From Burkholderia anthina (GTDB lineage Bacteria > Pseudomonadota > Gammaproteobacteria > Burkholderiales > Burkholderiaceae): a stretch of 64,000 nt of DNA. Under the pieces are notes generated by a model. That model was not told the origin of the DNA and did no database searches. It was given only the letters and a program-made list of their open reading frames with translations. The DNA is taken from assembly GCF_902498995.1 (NCBI RefSeq), contig NZ_CABVLY010000007.1:62001-126000 (forward strand), read 5' to 3'. Both the position numbers and the translations under genes were made by a program. Shown piece after piece: positions 17,940 through 27,019 of this stretch (positions within the stretch are counted from its first letter, which is position 1; every line of letters starts with the position of its first letter).

Positions 17940-18404
17940 TTATCTGAAATCCTCGATCTTCAGGCCGGTCGCCGCGCTCATCTCGTCGTTCGACACATCG
18001 CGCACGTGCTTGCCGAACGTCCATACGTGCCGGCCCGGGTCGCGGGCGCGATACACGCGCTCGCCGTAGAACTGGTCGCCTGGCGCCTGCAGGATCTCCG
18101 CGCCGGCGGCACGCGCGCGCTCGCAATGCGCGTCGATGTCCGCGTCGTCGGGAAGATGCACGTGGACGTTCTGCGTGTTCCGGTCGCCGGTGTCTTCCGG
18201 CGACGCGATGAAATCGGCCCACGAACCGCCGACCATGACGACACCGTCGCCGAATTTCATTTCGGCGTGTGCGATGTCGCCCTCCGGCGTGGTGACGACG
18301 ATCAAGCGCTGGAAGCCGAATGCGCGCTCGAGCCACGCGAGTGCGGCTTTCGGGTCGCGATAGCACAGCGCGGCGCTGAAGGATGGACGGCGAGGCGTGG
18401 TCAT
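17940..18404 (-). CDS. VOC (glyoxalase/bleomycin-resistance-like) family protein
   Basis: Small cytosolic protein of 154 residues with the paired beta-alpha-beta-beta-beta units of the VOC superfamily. Segments such as ALCYRDPKAALAWLERAFGF, HAEMKFGDGVVMVGG and the second-half DQFYGERVYRARDPGRHVWTFGK resemble the PhnB-like/glyoxalase subgroup. Start is the ATG at 18404. It lies 73 bases upstream of the cytosine-deaminase-like gene on the same strand. VOC proteins include dioxygenases, lyases and antibiotic-binding proteins; no specific function is assignable. Confidence 0.78.
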   Translation of the reverse strand: MTTPRRPSFSAALCYRDPKAALAWLERAFGFQRLIVVTTPEGDIAHAEMKFGDGVVMVGGSWADFIASPEDTGDRNTQNVHVHLPDDADIDAHCERARAAGAEILQAPGDQFYGERVYRARDPGRHVWTFGKHVRDVSNDEMSAATGLKIEDFR

Positions 18405-18712
18405 GGGATGTCTCCGGATCGTGTCGTCGGATTCCCCATTCTCCACGCACGCGCCGCGGCGATCAACTCCCGCCCCGGCAACGCGCGTGTTGCCGATGCG
18501 CGACACGGGGTGCGCGGCCATCGCGCGCCGCGCGCCGGCGCTCAGGCGAAAACCCATTGCCCGCCGGGTTCACGCCGGTTTGTGAACGCCGTGTGACGCA
18601 CTCTTGCGCGACTCGCAATGGTGCCCTCGCGCCCTCATCGCCGGAATCAGGCGAACGCGCCCCTACACTTGCGCCGAACTTGATCGACAGACCCACACGC
18701 AGGAGTCCTTAC
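18405..18712. promoter_or_regulatory. Upstream region of the porin gene
   Basis: A 308-base gap between the divergent VOC gene and the porin. No credible coding frame is present. An AGGAG ribosome site lies at 18701-18705, eight bases before the porin ATG. The region should carry the porin promoter; no operator can be named. Confidence 0.4.
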
Positions 18713-19855
18713 ATGAAAAAAACCACCGCTACCGTCGCATGCACCGTCGTGCTGTTCGCCCCGCTCGCCCATGCGCAGAGCTCGGTCACGCTGTACGGCC
18801 TGATCGACGCCGGCATCGCGTACACCAACAACGTCGGCGGCGCGGCCCAGTGGCGCATGGCCACCGGCACGATCAACGGCAGCCGCTTCGGCCTGCGCGG
18901 CACCGAGGATCTCGGCGGCGGCGTGAAGGCGCTGTTCGTGCTGGAGAACGGCTTCAACGCGAACAACGGCGCGCTCGGCCAGGACGGCAAGCTGTTCGGC
19001 CGCCACGCATACGTCGGCCTGAGCGGCAACGGCTACGGCACGCTGACGCTCGGCCGCCAGTACGACACGATGGTCGACTTCGTCGCGCCGCTGTCCGCCA
19101 CGTCCGGCGACTTCGGCGACACGGGCTTCGCGCATCCGTTCGACAACGACAACCTGAACCATTCGGTACGCATCAACAACGCGGTCAAGTACACGAGCGA
19201 CACGATCGCGGGCTTCAAGGTCGGCGCGCTGTACGGCTTCTCGAATTCGACGAATTTCGCCGGCAACCGTGCGTACAGCGTCGCGGCGAGCTACACGAAC
19301 GGCCCGTTGAAGCTGGCCGGCGCTTACCTGCAGATGAACGGCACGAAGGGCTCGACGAGCGCGAGCGCCGGCGCGACCGACGTGGCCGAAGCGAAAAGCG
19401 TGAGCCAGGGCGGCTGGTCGGTCGGCGCGGATCGCATGCGTGCGTACGGCGGCGGCATCGGCTACGTGTTCGGCCCGGCGACCATCGGCTTCGTCTATAC
19501 CCGCTCGCAGTACGACAACTCGGGTTCGTTCGGCTCGACCGGCCAGGTCGCGTTCAACAACTTCGACGTGAACGTGCGCTATGCGGTCACGCCGGCCGTC
19601 AGCCTCGGCGCGGCGTACGTGTACACGGACGCCACCGTATCGAACCCGGACAGCAAGCACGGCACCGATCCGAAGTGGCACCAGGTCGACCTGCAGGCCG
19701 TGTACAAGCTGTCGCGCCGCACCGACGTATACGCGGAAGCGATGTACCAGCACGCATCGGGCCGCGGCTACCAGGCGTTCATCAACACGTCGGGCGGCGC
19801 ATCGAGCACCGCGAACCAGATCGTCGGCACGATCGGCATGCGCACGCGGTTCTGA
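18713..19855 (+). CDS. Outer-membrane porin (Gram-negative porin family, OmpC-like)
   Basis: General diffusion porin of 380 residues. The signal peptide (KKTTATVACTVVLFAPLAHA, cleaved before QSSVTLYG) is followed by the betaproteobacterial porin start SSVTLYGLIDAGIAYTNN. The conserved SRFGLRGTEDLGGGVKALFVLENGF block is also present. The C-terminus ends in TIGMRTRF, where a terminal Phe serves as the outer-membrane assembly signal. Start ATG at 18713 has AGGAG at 18701-18705. It forms a trimeric 16-stranded barrel by family analogy. Monocistronic by context. Confidence 0.92.
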   Translation: MKKTTATVACTVVLFAPLAHAQSSVTLYGLIDAGIAYTNNVGGAAQWRMATGTINGSRFGLRGTEDLGGGVKALFVLENGFNANNGALGQDGKLFGRHAYVGLSGNGYGTLTLGRQYDTMVDFVAPLSATSGDFGDTGFAHPFDNDNLNHSVRINNAVKYTSDTIAGFKVGALYGFSNSTNFAGNRAYSVAASYTNGPLKLAGAYLQMNGTKGSTSASAGATDVAEAKSVSQGGWSVGADRMRAYGGGIGYVFGPATIGFVYTRSQYDNSGSFGSTGQVAFNNFDVNVRYAVTPAVSLGAAYVYTDATVSNPDSKHGTDPKWHQVDLQAVYKLSRRTDVYAEAMYQHASGRGYQAFINTSGGASSTANQIVGTIGMRTRF

Positions 19856-20074
19856 TCGGCATCGACATCGGCAAGCGTTCCGCCGGCAACGAATCCGCCG
19901 CAACCGGCAAGTTCGTTCGACGCGGGCGGCGCACGCCAATGTTGTGCCATCTGGAAAGCTGCCTGCCTGGAATCGGGGTTTTTGCGATCGTGCGCGCTGC
20001 ATAGACTGACGTCGACGGTTCGGATCGAACCTCGATCGCCGAACCGGCCACACCCCCGTCTACAGGAGAACATC

Positions 20075-20377
20075 GTGAAATCGCTCGTCGTTACCGCCGC
20101 CGCTGCCGTGCTGCTCGCTGCACCGGCCCTGTCGTTCGCCCAGTCGGCCCAGTCGCACGTCACGCGTGCGCAGGTGCTGCAGGAACTGGTCGATCTCGAG
20201 TCGGTCGGCTACAACCCGGCGCGCGGTGAAGCGGGCAACTATCCGGAAGACATGCTCGCCGCCCAGGCGCGTCTGAATGCGAAGCGCGTCGCGCAACGCG
20301 AGGCCGCGCAAGCCGCATACGGCCCGGCCGGTGCGCCGGCAACGGAATCCGGCGCGGCGGCGAAGCCCACGCTGTAA
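20075..20377 (+). CDS. Small secreted DUF4148 protein
   Basis: Exported protein of 100 residues. Signal peptide about residues 1-22 (VVTAAAAVLLAAPALSFA). The mature part has the DUF4148 pattern: TRAQVLQELVDLESVGYNP followed by NYPEDMLAAQARLNAKR. This family is widespread and multi-copy in Burkholderia, with no known function. The start is a GTG at 20075 with AGGAGAA eight bases upstream; the longer frame to 19982 lacks a signal peptide. It is followed by a strong stem-loop and converges with a LysR gene. Confidence 0.82.
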   Translation: MKSLVVTAAAAVLLAAPALSFAQSAQSHVTRAQVLQELVDLESVGYNPARGEAGNYPEDMLAAQARLNAKRVAQREAAQAAYGPAGAPATESGAAAKPTL

Positions 20378-20389
20378 CGACATGACGGC

Positions 20390-20429
20390 GCGCGCCGCCC
20401 GCTTCGATGGTCTGCTGCGGGCGGCGCGC
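20390..20429 (+). terminator. 13-bp stem-loop after the DUF4148 gene
   Basis: GCGCGCCGCCCGC at 20390-20402 and GCGGGCGGCGCGC at 20417-20429 are exact reverse complements around a 14-base loop. The structure begins 13 bases after the stop. No T tract follows, so it may be a Rho-assisted or mRNA-stabilising 3' hairpin. Confidence 0.6.
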
Positions 20430-20454
20430 GTATTGAACCGGGATGAAACGACCG

Positions 20455-20482
20455 GGCCGGACGAAGCGTTCAGCGTCCGGCC
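20455..20482 (-). terminator. 9-bp stem-loop after the LysR gene
   Basis: GGCCGGACG at 20455-20463 pairs exactly with CGTCCGGCC at 20474-20482 around a 10-base loop. It lies ten bases beyond the leftward LysR stop at 20492 and is separate from the hairpin of the convergent DUF4148 gene. No T tract follows. Confidence 0.5.
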
Positions 20483-20491
20483 GGTTCGCGC

Positions 20492-21439
20492 TCAGGCGGC
20501 CTGCGCCTCGCGGCCGATCGCGTTGAGCATGTCGACGTCGCGCGCGATCATGCCCGGCACCTGGGCGCGCAGCATCTCGACCCACGTGCGTACCTTCGCG
20601 TCGACGAAACGGCGCGACGGATACAGCGCATACACGTTCATCTTCTGCAGGATGTGCCCGGGCAGCACGCGCACGAGCGTGCCGTCGTGCAACGCGTCGA
20701 TCGCCGAATACAGCGGCAGCATGCCGATCCCGATGCCGTCGCGGATCGCGAGTGCGAGCGATTCGGCGGTGTTGGTCTGCACCGGCCCCGTGACGTGGAT
20801 CTGCTCGACGCCGTCGGCCCCTTCGAGCACCCATTCGTGCGTCGGAAAGGCCGGCGTGCAGAGCGTCAGGCACGCATGCGCGCCGAGATCCTGCGGACGT
20901 GCCGGCGCGCCGTGCCGCTTCACGTACCCGGGCGACGCGCACAGGATGCTGAAGGTCGAACCGAGCAGGTGCGACACGAGTTCCGAATCGGGCAGCGACG
21001 ACGCGGTCACGACCGCCATGTCGCTCGTGCCGTCGAACAGGTCGGGCATGCGCTGCGACAGCGACAGCTCGATCGACACGTCCGGAAACTGCGTGTGATA
21101 ACGCGTGAGCGCGGGCATCACGTAGTGATGGCCGACGCTCGCGAAGCTGTGCATGCGCAGCACGCCGGCCGGCCGTTCGTGCGCGCAGCTCGCTTCTTCT
21201 TCCGCGCGATCGACGTCGGCGAGAATCTGGCGGCAGCGCCGCAGATAGCTTTCGCCGGCCGACGTCAGCGCGAGACGGCGCGTCGAGCGATTCATCAGAC
21301 GGGTGCGCAGGCGCGCCTCGAGCTCCGAGACCGCACGCGACATCGCGCCCGTCGTCGAATTCAGCGATTGCGCGGCCGCGGTGAAACTGCCCGTCTCGAC
21401 GACGCGCGTAAACACCCGCATGTTTTGTAGCGTATCCAT
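20492..21439 (-). CDS. LysR family transcriptional regulator
   Basis: Regulator of 315 residues. The N-terminal helix-turn-helix spans about residues 1-60 (MRVFTRVVETGSFTAAAQSL, then LEARLRTRLMNRSTRRLALT). The PBP-like effector domain follows from about residue 90 (RPAGVLRMHSFASVGHHYVMPAL). It resembles the CrgA/DsdC-like subgroup that keeps the TGSFTAAA pattern. The ATG at 21437-21439 was chosen over an earlier in-frame Leu/Met pair. It is divergent from the FUSC efflux gene 195 bases away and is the likely regulator of that gene. Confidence 0.88.
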   Translation of the reverse strand: MDTLQNMRVFTRVVETGSFTAAAQSLNSTTGAMSRAVSELEARLRTRLMNRSTRRLALTSAGESYLRRCRQILADVDRAEEEASCAHERPAGVLRMHSFASVGHHYVMPALTRYHTQFPDVSIELSLSQRMPDLFDGTSDMAVVTASSLPDSELVSHLLGSTFSILCASPGYVKRHGAPARPQDLGAHACLTLCTPAFPTHEWVLEGADGVEQIHVTGPVQTNTAESLALAIRDGIGIGMLPLYSAIDALHDGTLVRVLPGHILQKMNVYALYPSRRFVDAKVRTWVEMLRAQVPGMIARDVDMLNAIGREAQAA

Positions 21440-21633
21440 TCCTGTGAGCAACCTGTAGCGGAGCCGCTATTTTCCTCCACCGGGTGCGACAGATTGTTAC
21501 GTGGCCTGCAACTATCGTTTCCCCGTAGCTGCGTTAATGCCTGTGCGCCGCACTCCTACAATCGGCGCCTCACAGTCGAACGGACGCGCCGCGCACTACA
21601 CGCGCCCACACTACACGCGCCCATTTTCCTTTC

Positions 21634-23817
21634 ATGAAGCCACAACCTGCGATCGAGCGACCTTCCATCGAACCGGCACGATGGAGGAGCTGGCTGGATC
21701 CGCTCGGCGACGCGGCGCGCGACTGGGCCGCGAGCGACGGTCTCGTCTGGCTGCACCTCGCGAAAACCGTGCTCGCCGCGCTGCTGGCGATGGGCATTGC
21801 GATGCGGCTCGAGATGTCGCAGCCGCGTACGGCGATGACGACCGTGTTCGTGCTGATGCAGCCGCTGTCGGGGATGGTGTTCGCGAAGAGCTTCTACCGC
21901 GTGCTCGGCACGGCCGCCGGCCTCGTCGCCGCGCTCGCGCTCGGCGGGCTGTTCGCGCAGCAGCCGGAGCTGTACATGGCCGGCATCACGCTGTGGATCG
22001 GCACCTGCATCGCGCTCGCGGTGCGCAACCGCCACTTCCGCTGGTACGGGTTCGTGCTCGCCGGCTACACGGCCGCGCTGATCGGCCTGCCCTCGGTGAT
22101 GACGCCGCAGACGCTGTTCCAGTCGGCGCTCACGCGCGCCGGGGAAGTCGCGCTCGGCATCGCCTGCTCCGGCGCGGTCAGCGCGCTGATCCTGCCGCTC
22201 AGTTCCGCGAAGACGCTGATGCGCACGCTGACCGCCCGTCACGTGAAATTCCCGGCGTTCGCGGCCGGCGCGCTGTCGGGCGAACTCGCACGCGGCGACT
22301 TCGAACGGCGCTTTGCCGATTTCGTCGACGAGATCGTCGGTTTCGAGGCCAATCGTGCCTTCGCGTCGTTCGAGGATCCGCATATTCGTGCGCGCAGCCG
22401 CCGGCTCGCGCGGCTGAACAGCGAATTCATGAACGCGTGCACGCGGCTGCATGCGCTGCACCAGCTCATCAAACGCCTGCGCGCGAACCGGTCGGACGCC
22501 GTGCTCGACGCGCTCGCCCCGCATCTCGACGCGCTCGCGCACCGGATCACCGCGTTGCGCGACGAGCGCCAGCGCGGCATCGCATCGACGACCGGCGCGC
22601 TGCTCGAACTGCGCCGCTTTCACGATGCGCTGCCGAAGGCCGCGCGCGCGACGCGCCGCGAGATCGAAGCGCACGCGGCCGGCGGCGTGCTCGACTTCGA
22701 TACCGCGATCGAGCTGATGTACCGCTTCATCGGCGAATACCTCGGCTATGCCGACACCTATGCGTCGCTCGACCAGGACAATCACGCGCTCGAACGCTCG
22801 GTCACGCACTACGCGGTGAAGACCAATGCGTTCTTCGTCGGCTTCGCGTTCCTGCGCACGCTCGTCGCCGTCGGCGCGATGAGCGCGTTCTGGCTCGCGT
22901 CCGAATGGCCGAGCGGCTCGCTCGCCGTGATCGCCACCGCCATCGCGTGCGCGCTGAGCTCGACGTCGCCGCGCGCGCCGAAGTTCGTCGCGCAGATGGG
23001 CGTCGGCGCGGCGTTCGCGACCGCCGTCGGTTACGTGTTCCTCTGCTACGTGTATCCGAACATCGACGGCTTTCCGCTACTGTGCGCGGTGCTCGCACCG
23101 GTGCTCGGCCTCGGCGCGTTTCTCGCGATGCGCCCGGGCCTGTCCGGCTACGGGATCGGCTTCGCGGTGTTCTTCTGTCTGCTCGCGGGCCCCGACAATG
23201 CCGTCGCGTACACGCCCGAGGTGCTGATCAACAACGGCTTGGCGATCGTCGTCGCGATGTTCGCGTGCTCGATCGTGTTCGCCGTCGTGTTTCCGACCCG
23301 CATGCCGTGGCTCACGGGCCGCATCGCGCACGACCTGCGCCGCCAGGTCACGCTCGCATGCGAAGGCGTGCGGGACGGCCTCGCGCCGCGCTTCCAGTCG
23401 AGCACGCACGACCTGATGGCGCAGCTTCGCACGCTGCTCGTGCAACGCACGCGCCAGCATCGCGACGCGCTGCGCTGGATGCTGGCGACGCTCGAAGTCG
23501 GTCACGCGGTGATCGACCTGCGCGACGAGCTGCATGCATTCTGCGACGCGAAACCGCCGCAGACGCTGCACTGGACCGCGTCGATCGACGCGGTGCTGCA
23601 CACGCTGCCGCGCTTCTTCGACGATCCGACGCCGAGCCACCACGCCCGCACGCTGAAATCGGTGAACCTGGCGATCCGCGCGGCGCAGCACACGCTGCAT
23701 GCGTGGTATGCCGTACCCGAAGCGCGTCATCGCATGCAGCGCATCGTCGGCTGCCTGCACTTCATCCGCAGCGCGCTGCTGGACAAGGACGCACCGTTCA
23801 ACCATCACCGTCATTGA
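21634..23817 (+). CDS. FUSC family inner-membrane protein (AaeB-like efflux component)
   Basis: Membrane protein of 727 residues with two membrane clusters (about residues 40-190 and 395-550), each followed by a long soluble helical region. This is the fusaric acid resistance/AaeB layout. Recognisable segments include QPRTAMTTVFVLMQPLSGMVFAKS and the second-half equivalent STSPRAPKFVAQMGVG. Related proteins export aromatic acids with an HlyD adaptor and usually a DUF1656 protein; neither is adjacent here. A LysR gene is divergent. Substrate prediction is therefore limited to 'probably an aromatic or weak organic acid'. Confidence 0.8.
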   Translation: MKPQPAIERPSIEPARWRSWLDPLGDAARDWAASDGLVWLHLAKTVLAALLAMGIAMRLEMSQPRTAMTTVFVLMQPLSGMVFAKSFYRVLGTAAGLVAALALGGLFAQQPELYMAGITLWIGTCIALAVRNRHFRWYGFVLAGYTAALIGLPSVMTPQTLFQSALTRAGEVALGIACSGAVSALILPLSSAKTLMRTLTARHVKFPAFAAGALSGELARGDFERRFADFVDEIVGFEANRAFASFEDPHIRARSRRLARLNSEFMNACTRLHALHQLIKRLRANRSDAVLDALAPHLDALAHRITALRDERQRGIASTTGALLELRRFHDALPKAARATRREIEAHAAGGVLDFDTAIELMYRFIGEYLGYADTYASLDQDNHALERSVTHYAVKTNAFFVGFAFLRTLVAVGAMSAFWLASEWPSGSLAVIATAIACALSSTSPRAPKFVAQMGVGAAFATAVGYVFLCYVYPNIDGFPLLCAVLAPVLGLGAFLAMRPGLSGYGIGFAVFFCLLAGPDNAVAYTPEVLINNGLAIVVAMFACSIVFAVVFPTRMPWLTGRIAHDLRRQVTLACEGVRDGLAPRFQSSTHDLMAQLRTLLVQRTRQHRDALRWMLATLEVGHAVIDLRDELHAFCDAKPPQTLHWTASIDAVLHTLPRFFDDPTPSHHARTLKSVNLAIRAAQHTLHAWYAVPEARHRMQRIVGCLHFIRSALLDKDAPFNHHRH

Positions 23818-23964
23818 ACGTCGACGACGATCGGTGCGCGCACAACGTCATCCTTGTTCCGTTTGGAAATAAGCTCTGCACCCGCGGCGATTAATCTTCA
23901 AGCAGTGCGAGCCTATAGTTTCCTCACTGCCAGCGAGACTGGCAATCACCCAGGAGAAACCCAA

Positions 23965-24177
23965 ATGAAGCCGCTGCACCTCGCCCTCGTTGCCCTTTCG
24001 CTCACCGCTGCTGTCGCACACGCACAGCCTGCGCCGGCCGAGCTCGCGCAACAGCAGGCGAACCGCGCCGAAGCCATCCAGGCTGCCGGCCGCGTCGATC
24101 GTGCGCAATCGAAGCAGGAAGACCCGAACGCATGCGTCGGCCCGGTCAGCTTCTGCAACATCTACTTCGGCAGCTGA
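23965..24177 (+). CDS. Small secreted protein of unknown function
   Basis: Protein of 70 residues with a clean signal peptide (HLALVALSLTAAVAHA, cleavage before QPAPAEL). The mature 50 residues are rich in Ala, Gln and Glu and end with a two-Cys segment ACVGPVSFCNIYFGS that could form a disulfide. An AGGAGAAA ribosome site lies eight bases before the ATG. I do not recognise a family. It stands alone between the FUSC gene and the convergent aminopeptidase gene. Confidence 0.72.
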   Translation: MKPLHLALVALSLTAAVAHAQPAPAELAQQQANRAEAIQAAGRVDRAQSKQEDPNACVGPVSFCNIYFGS

Positions 24178-24306
24178 GCATGACGCGTCGTCACGGCCAG
24201 GCCCGCCGCTCGCGCAGCGCATGCGCGAACGCACGGCGAGCCGGCCGATCGTCGCTCCCGCAACAAGACCGCACGCCACGCCGCTATTGAAGCGGCGCAT
24301 GCCGTT

Positions 24307-25416
24307 TCAGGCGCCGCGCCCCGGCCGCCACCCCACTTCGCGCAACGCATCCAGCAAGCGCGCCTGCCCCAGCCCTTCGACCCGCGCACCGCGCGACTCG
24401 ACGTCGCCGCCCGCCACCAGCGCATTCACGATCGCCTCTTCCACCGCTTCCGCCGCCGCGACGAACAGCGCGGAGATGTGGTCGTTGTTCACCATCCGCA
24501 CGTCGGTCGTCGGCGCGCCCTTGCTGCCGTAGTTCGCGGCCGGCAGCCCGTCGTTGCCCGTTGCGAACGCAAGGAAGATGTCGCCGCTCGAATCCTCGGT
24601 GCCGCCGCCCACGCGCGCCAGCCCGACGCTCGCGCGCTGCGCGAGGCGCGTGCACTGATGCGGCAGCAGCGGCGCGTCGGTCGCGATCGTGACGACGATC
24701 GACCCCATCCCGGCTTCGCCTTGCGCATCGGCGGCACGAAACGGCGAATGCACGTGGCGCAGCACTTCGCCGACCGGATAGCCGGCCACGCGCAGCATCT
24801 CGCGCACGCCGTAGTTCGCCTGCACGAGCGCGCCGACGGTCCAGCCGCCCGCCTCGGCTCCGGTCACGCGCGACGCGGTGCCGATGCCGCCCTTGAACTC
24901 GTGGCAGATCATGCCGGTGCCGCCGCCCACGCCGCCTTCGGCGACCGGCCCCGACTGCGCGGCGGCCAGCGCACGCTGCACGTGCTCGGCACTCACGTGC
25001 TGCCCCCAGATGTCGTTGAGCAGACCGTCGTAGGTTTCCATCACGACCGGCATGCACCAGTACACGCGGCCGGCCGCCGCCGCGCGCTCGTTCGCGACCA
25101 GCGCATCGCGCACCGCGCCGACGCTGTGCGTGTTCGTATAGGCGATCGGCGTCGTCAGCAAACCGGCCTCGCGGATCCATTCGAGCCCTGTCGCATCGCC
25201 GTTGCCGTTCAGCACGTGGACGCCCGCGAAGCACGGCGAATCGTGCGCGACGCCCGCGCGCGGCTCGATGACGGTGACGCCGGTGCGGATCGACGCGTCG
25301 CCGTTCTCGACTTGCAGCGTGCAATGTCCGACCCGCACGCCCGGTACGTCCGTGATCGCGTTGAAGCGGCCCGGCGTGCCGAGTCCGATGCGGATGCCGA
25401 GATCCCTCGTGCGCAT
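24307..25416 (-). CDS. P1 family peptidase (DmpA/L-aminopeptidase D-Ala-esterase type)
   Basis: Self-processing N-terminal nucleophile hydrolase of 369 residues (family P1, S58). Known members release N-terminal amino acids, D-amino acid amides or beta-peptides after cleaving themselves into two chains. Visible blocks are FNAITDVPGVRVGH near the N-terminus, VGGGTGMICHEFKGGIGTASR, and the cleavage/nucleophile region EDSSGDIFLAFATGN. The ATG at 25416 is preceded by GAGGAAC. It lies 64 bases downstream of an APC permease on the same strand, which suggests uptake and hydrolysis of an amide or small peptide (inference). Confidence 0.85.
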   Translation of the reverse strand: MRTRDLGIRIGLGTPGRFNAITDVPGVRVGHCTLQVENGDASIRTGVTVIEPRAGVAHDSPCFAGVHVLNGNGDATGLEWIREAGLLTTPIAYTNTHSVGAVRDALVANERAAAAGRVYWCMPVVMETYDGLLNDIWGQHVSAEHVQRALAAAQSGPVAEGGVGGGTGMICHEFKGGIGTASRVTGAEAGGWTVGALVQANYGVREMLRVAGYPVGEVLRHVHSPFRAADAQGEAGMGSIVVTIATDAPLLPHQCTRLAQRASVGLARVGGGTEDSSGDIFLAFATGNDGLPAANYGSKGAPTTDVRMVNNDHISALFVAAAEAVEEAIVNALVAGGDVESRGARVEGLGQARLLDALREVGWRPGRGA

Positions 25417-25480
25417 GATGCAGTTCCTCCAGTCTTTCAATGGTTCGATGTTTCGGTATGGCAAGGTTTCGACACGGCGT

Positions 25481-26887
25481 TCAGAGCGAGCGGAACGCCT
25501 CGCTGTGGCGCGCCCAGGCGCCGTACATCACGAGCGCGGCCACCAGCAGCCCGCCGATGATGAGCAGGTCGGTCGACTTCGTCGCCGTCGCCAGCGTCGT
25601 GTAGAGCGTGTACGCGGCGCCCGCCACCGCGACGAGCGGCGTCACGGGCCACAGCGGCATCCGGTAGTGATGTTCGACGTCGCGGCGCACGTACCGGCTC
25701 GCCAGCGCGGCCAGCCCGACGACGAGGTAGATCAGCAGCAGCAGGTCGACCGTGAACGCGGTCAGCTCGTCGAGGCTCGACACGAACACCAGCCCCGCCG
25801 ACGGCACCGCCAGCGCGAGCGTCGCGAGCCACGGCGATTCGAGGCGCGGATGGATCGTCGAGAACGCACGGTTGCAGGTGCGCGACCAGAGCGCGTGGCG
25901 GCCGCTGCTGTAGAGCAGGCGCCCCATCGTGATCACGATCGCGATGATCGCGTTGAACACCGACAGGAAGATCCCGCCGCTGACGATGCGCGACACCACC
26001 GGATTGCTCAGCGAACGCACGACGTAGCCGATCGGATCGGCGCTCTTCGTCAGCTCCGTGAGCGACGGCGCGCCGAGCACGATCGCCGTGAGCGGCACCA
26101 GCTCGACGACGAGGATCACCAGCAGCGAATAGATCACCGCCTTCGCGACGTTGCGGTTGCCGCCGCGCAGGTCTTCCGCGAGATACGCGGCGGAGCCGAA
26201 GCCGTTGTAGCAGAAGATCGCCGTGCCGATCGCCGGCACGATCGCCGCGAGCGTGGCGGGCACCAGCGCACTGCCGCTCACGACCACCGGCGCGACCAGC
26301 ACGTCCGCGCCGCGATGCGGGGAGCCGAAGCCGAGCCCCGCGATCAGCATCAGCACGCCGATCTCGACGACGAGGAACGCGCCGGTGATCCACGCGTTCG
26401 TCTTGATGTTCAGCATCCCGAGCACGTAGCTGAGCAGCACGATCGTCAATGCGACCGACTGGTTGCTGAAGTGCGTGCCGAGCGCGTTGTTCAGGTAGGG
26501 CGCGGCGCCGCTCGCGAGCACGGCCGGAATGAACACGCTGACGGACAGCACCGTGATGAAGGTCAGGTAGCCGGGCAGCGTGCCGAACACGCGCTTGGCC
26601 ATCACGTACTCGCCGCCCGCGCTGCGGTGCGCCGCGCTCAGCTCCGCATAGCAGAGCGCGAACGCCAGCGCGAGCACGCCGCCGAGCACGAACGACAGCA
26701 CCGCGCCGCTGCCCGCCTGCTGGATCGCGAACGGCGCGATCACGAAGATCGAGCTGGCAGGCGTCACGCCCGACACGGTGATCATCACCGCGTCGCGCAC
26801 GCTGAGCGTCTGCGACAACGCGCGCGGCGCGTCTTCCGTTGCAGGCGTCGCTTGCAGCGTGCCCGTCGATTCCGACATCATCGCCAT
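25481..26887 (-). CDS. APC family amino acid/polyamine permease
   Basis: Inner-membrane permease of 468 residues with about 12 helices. The first helix carries the APC signature (SGVTPASSIFVIAPFAIQQAGSG); a later CYNGFGSAAYLAEDLRGGNRN segment matches the conserved helix 6-loop region. AGGAGAAC precedes the ATG. It is the first gene of a probable two-gene operon with the P1 peptidase and is divergent from a LuxR-type regulator, 132 bases away. Substrate probably an amino acid, amine or amide. Confidence 0.85.
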   Translation of the reverse strand: MAMMSESTGTLQATPATEDAPRALSQTLSVRDAVMITVSGVTPASSIFVIAPFAIQQAGSGAVLSFVLGGVLALAFALCYAELSAAHRSAGGEYVMAKRVFGTLPGYLTFITVLSVSVFIPAVLASGAAPYLNNALGTHFSNQSVALTIVLLSYVLGMLNIKTNAWITGAFLVVEIGVLMLIAGLGFGSPHRGADVLVAPVVVSGSALVPATLAAIVPAIGTAIFCYNGFGSAAYLAEDLRGGNRNVAKAVIYSLLVILVVELVPLTAIVLGAPSLTELTKSADPIGYVVRSLSNPVVSRIVSGGIFLSVFNAIIAIVITMGRLLYSSGRHALWSRTCNRAFSTIHPRLESPWLATLALAVPSAGLVFVSSLDELTAFTVDLLLLIYLVVGLAALASRYVRRDVEHHYRMPLWPVTPLVAVAGAAYTLYTTLATATKSTDLLIIGGLLVAALVMYGAWARHSEAFRSL

Positions 26888-27019
26888 TTCGTTCTCCTGT
26901 AGCGCCTATGCTGCTTTTTTTTGAACGCCCATACTCGGGCCCGATTGATTGCGTGGCAGTCTAGGAAGCCAAATTCAGGACCGCTATTCCCCCTTCGTGT
27001 TACGCCCTCCGGTGGTGGT

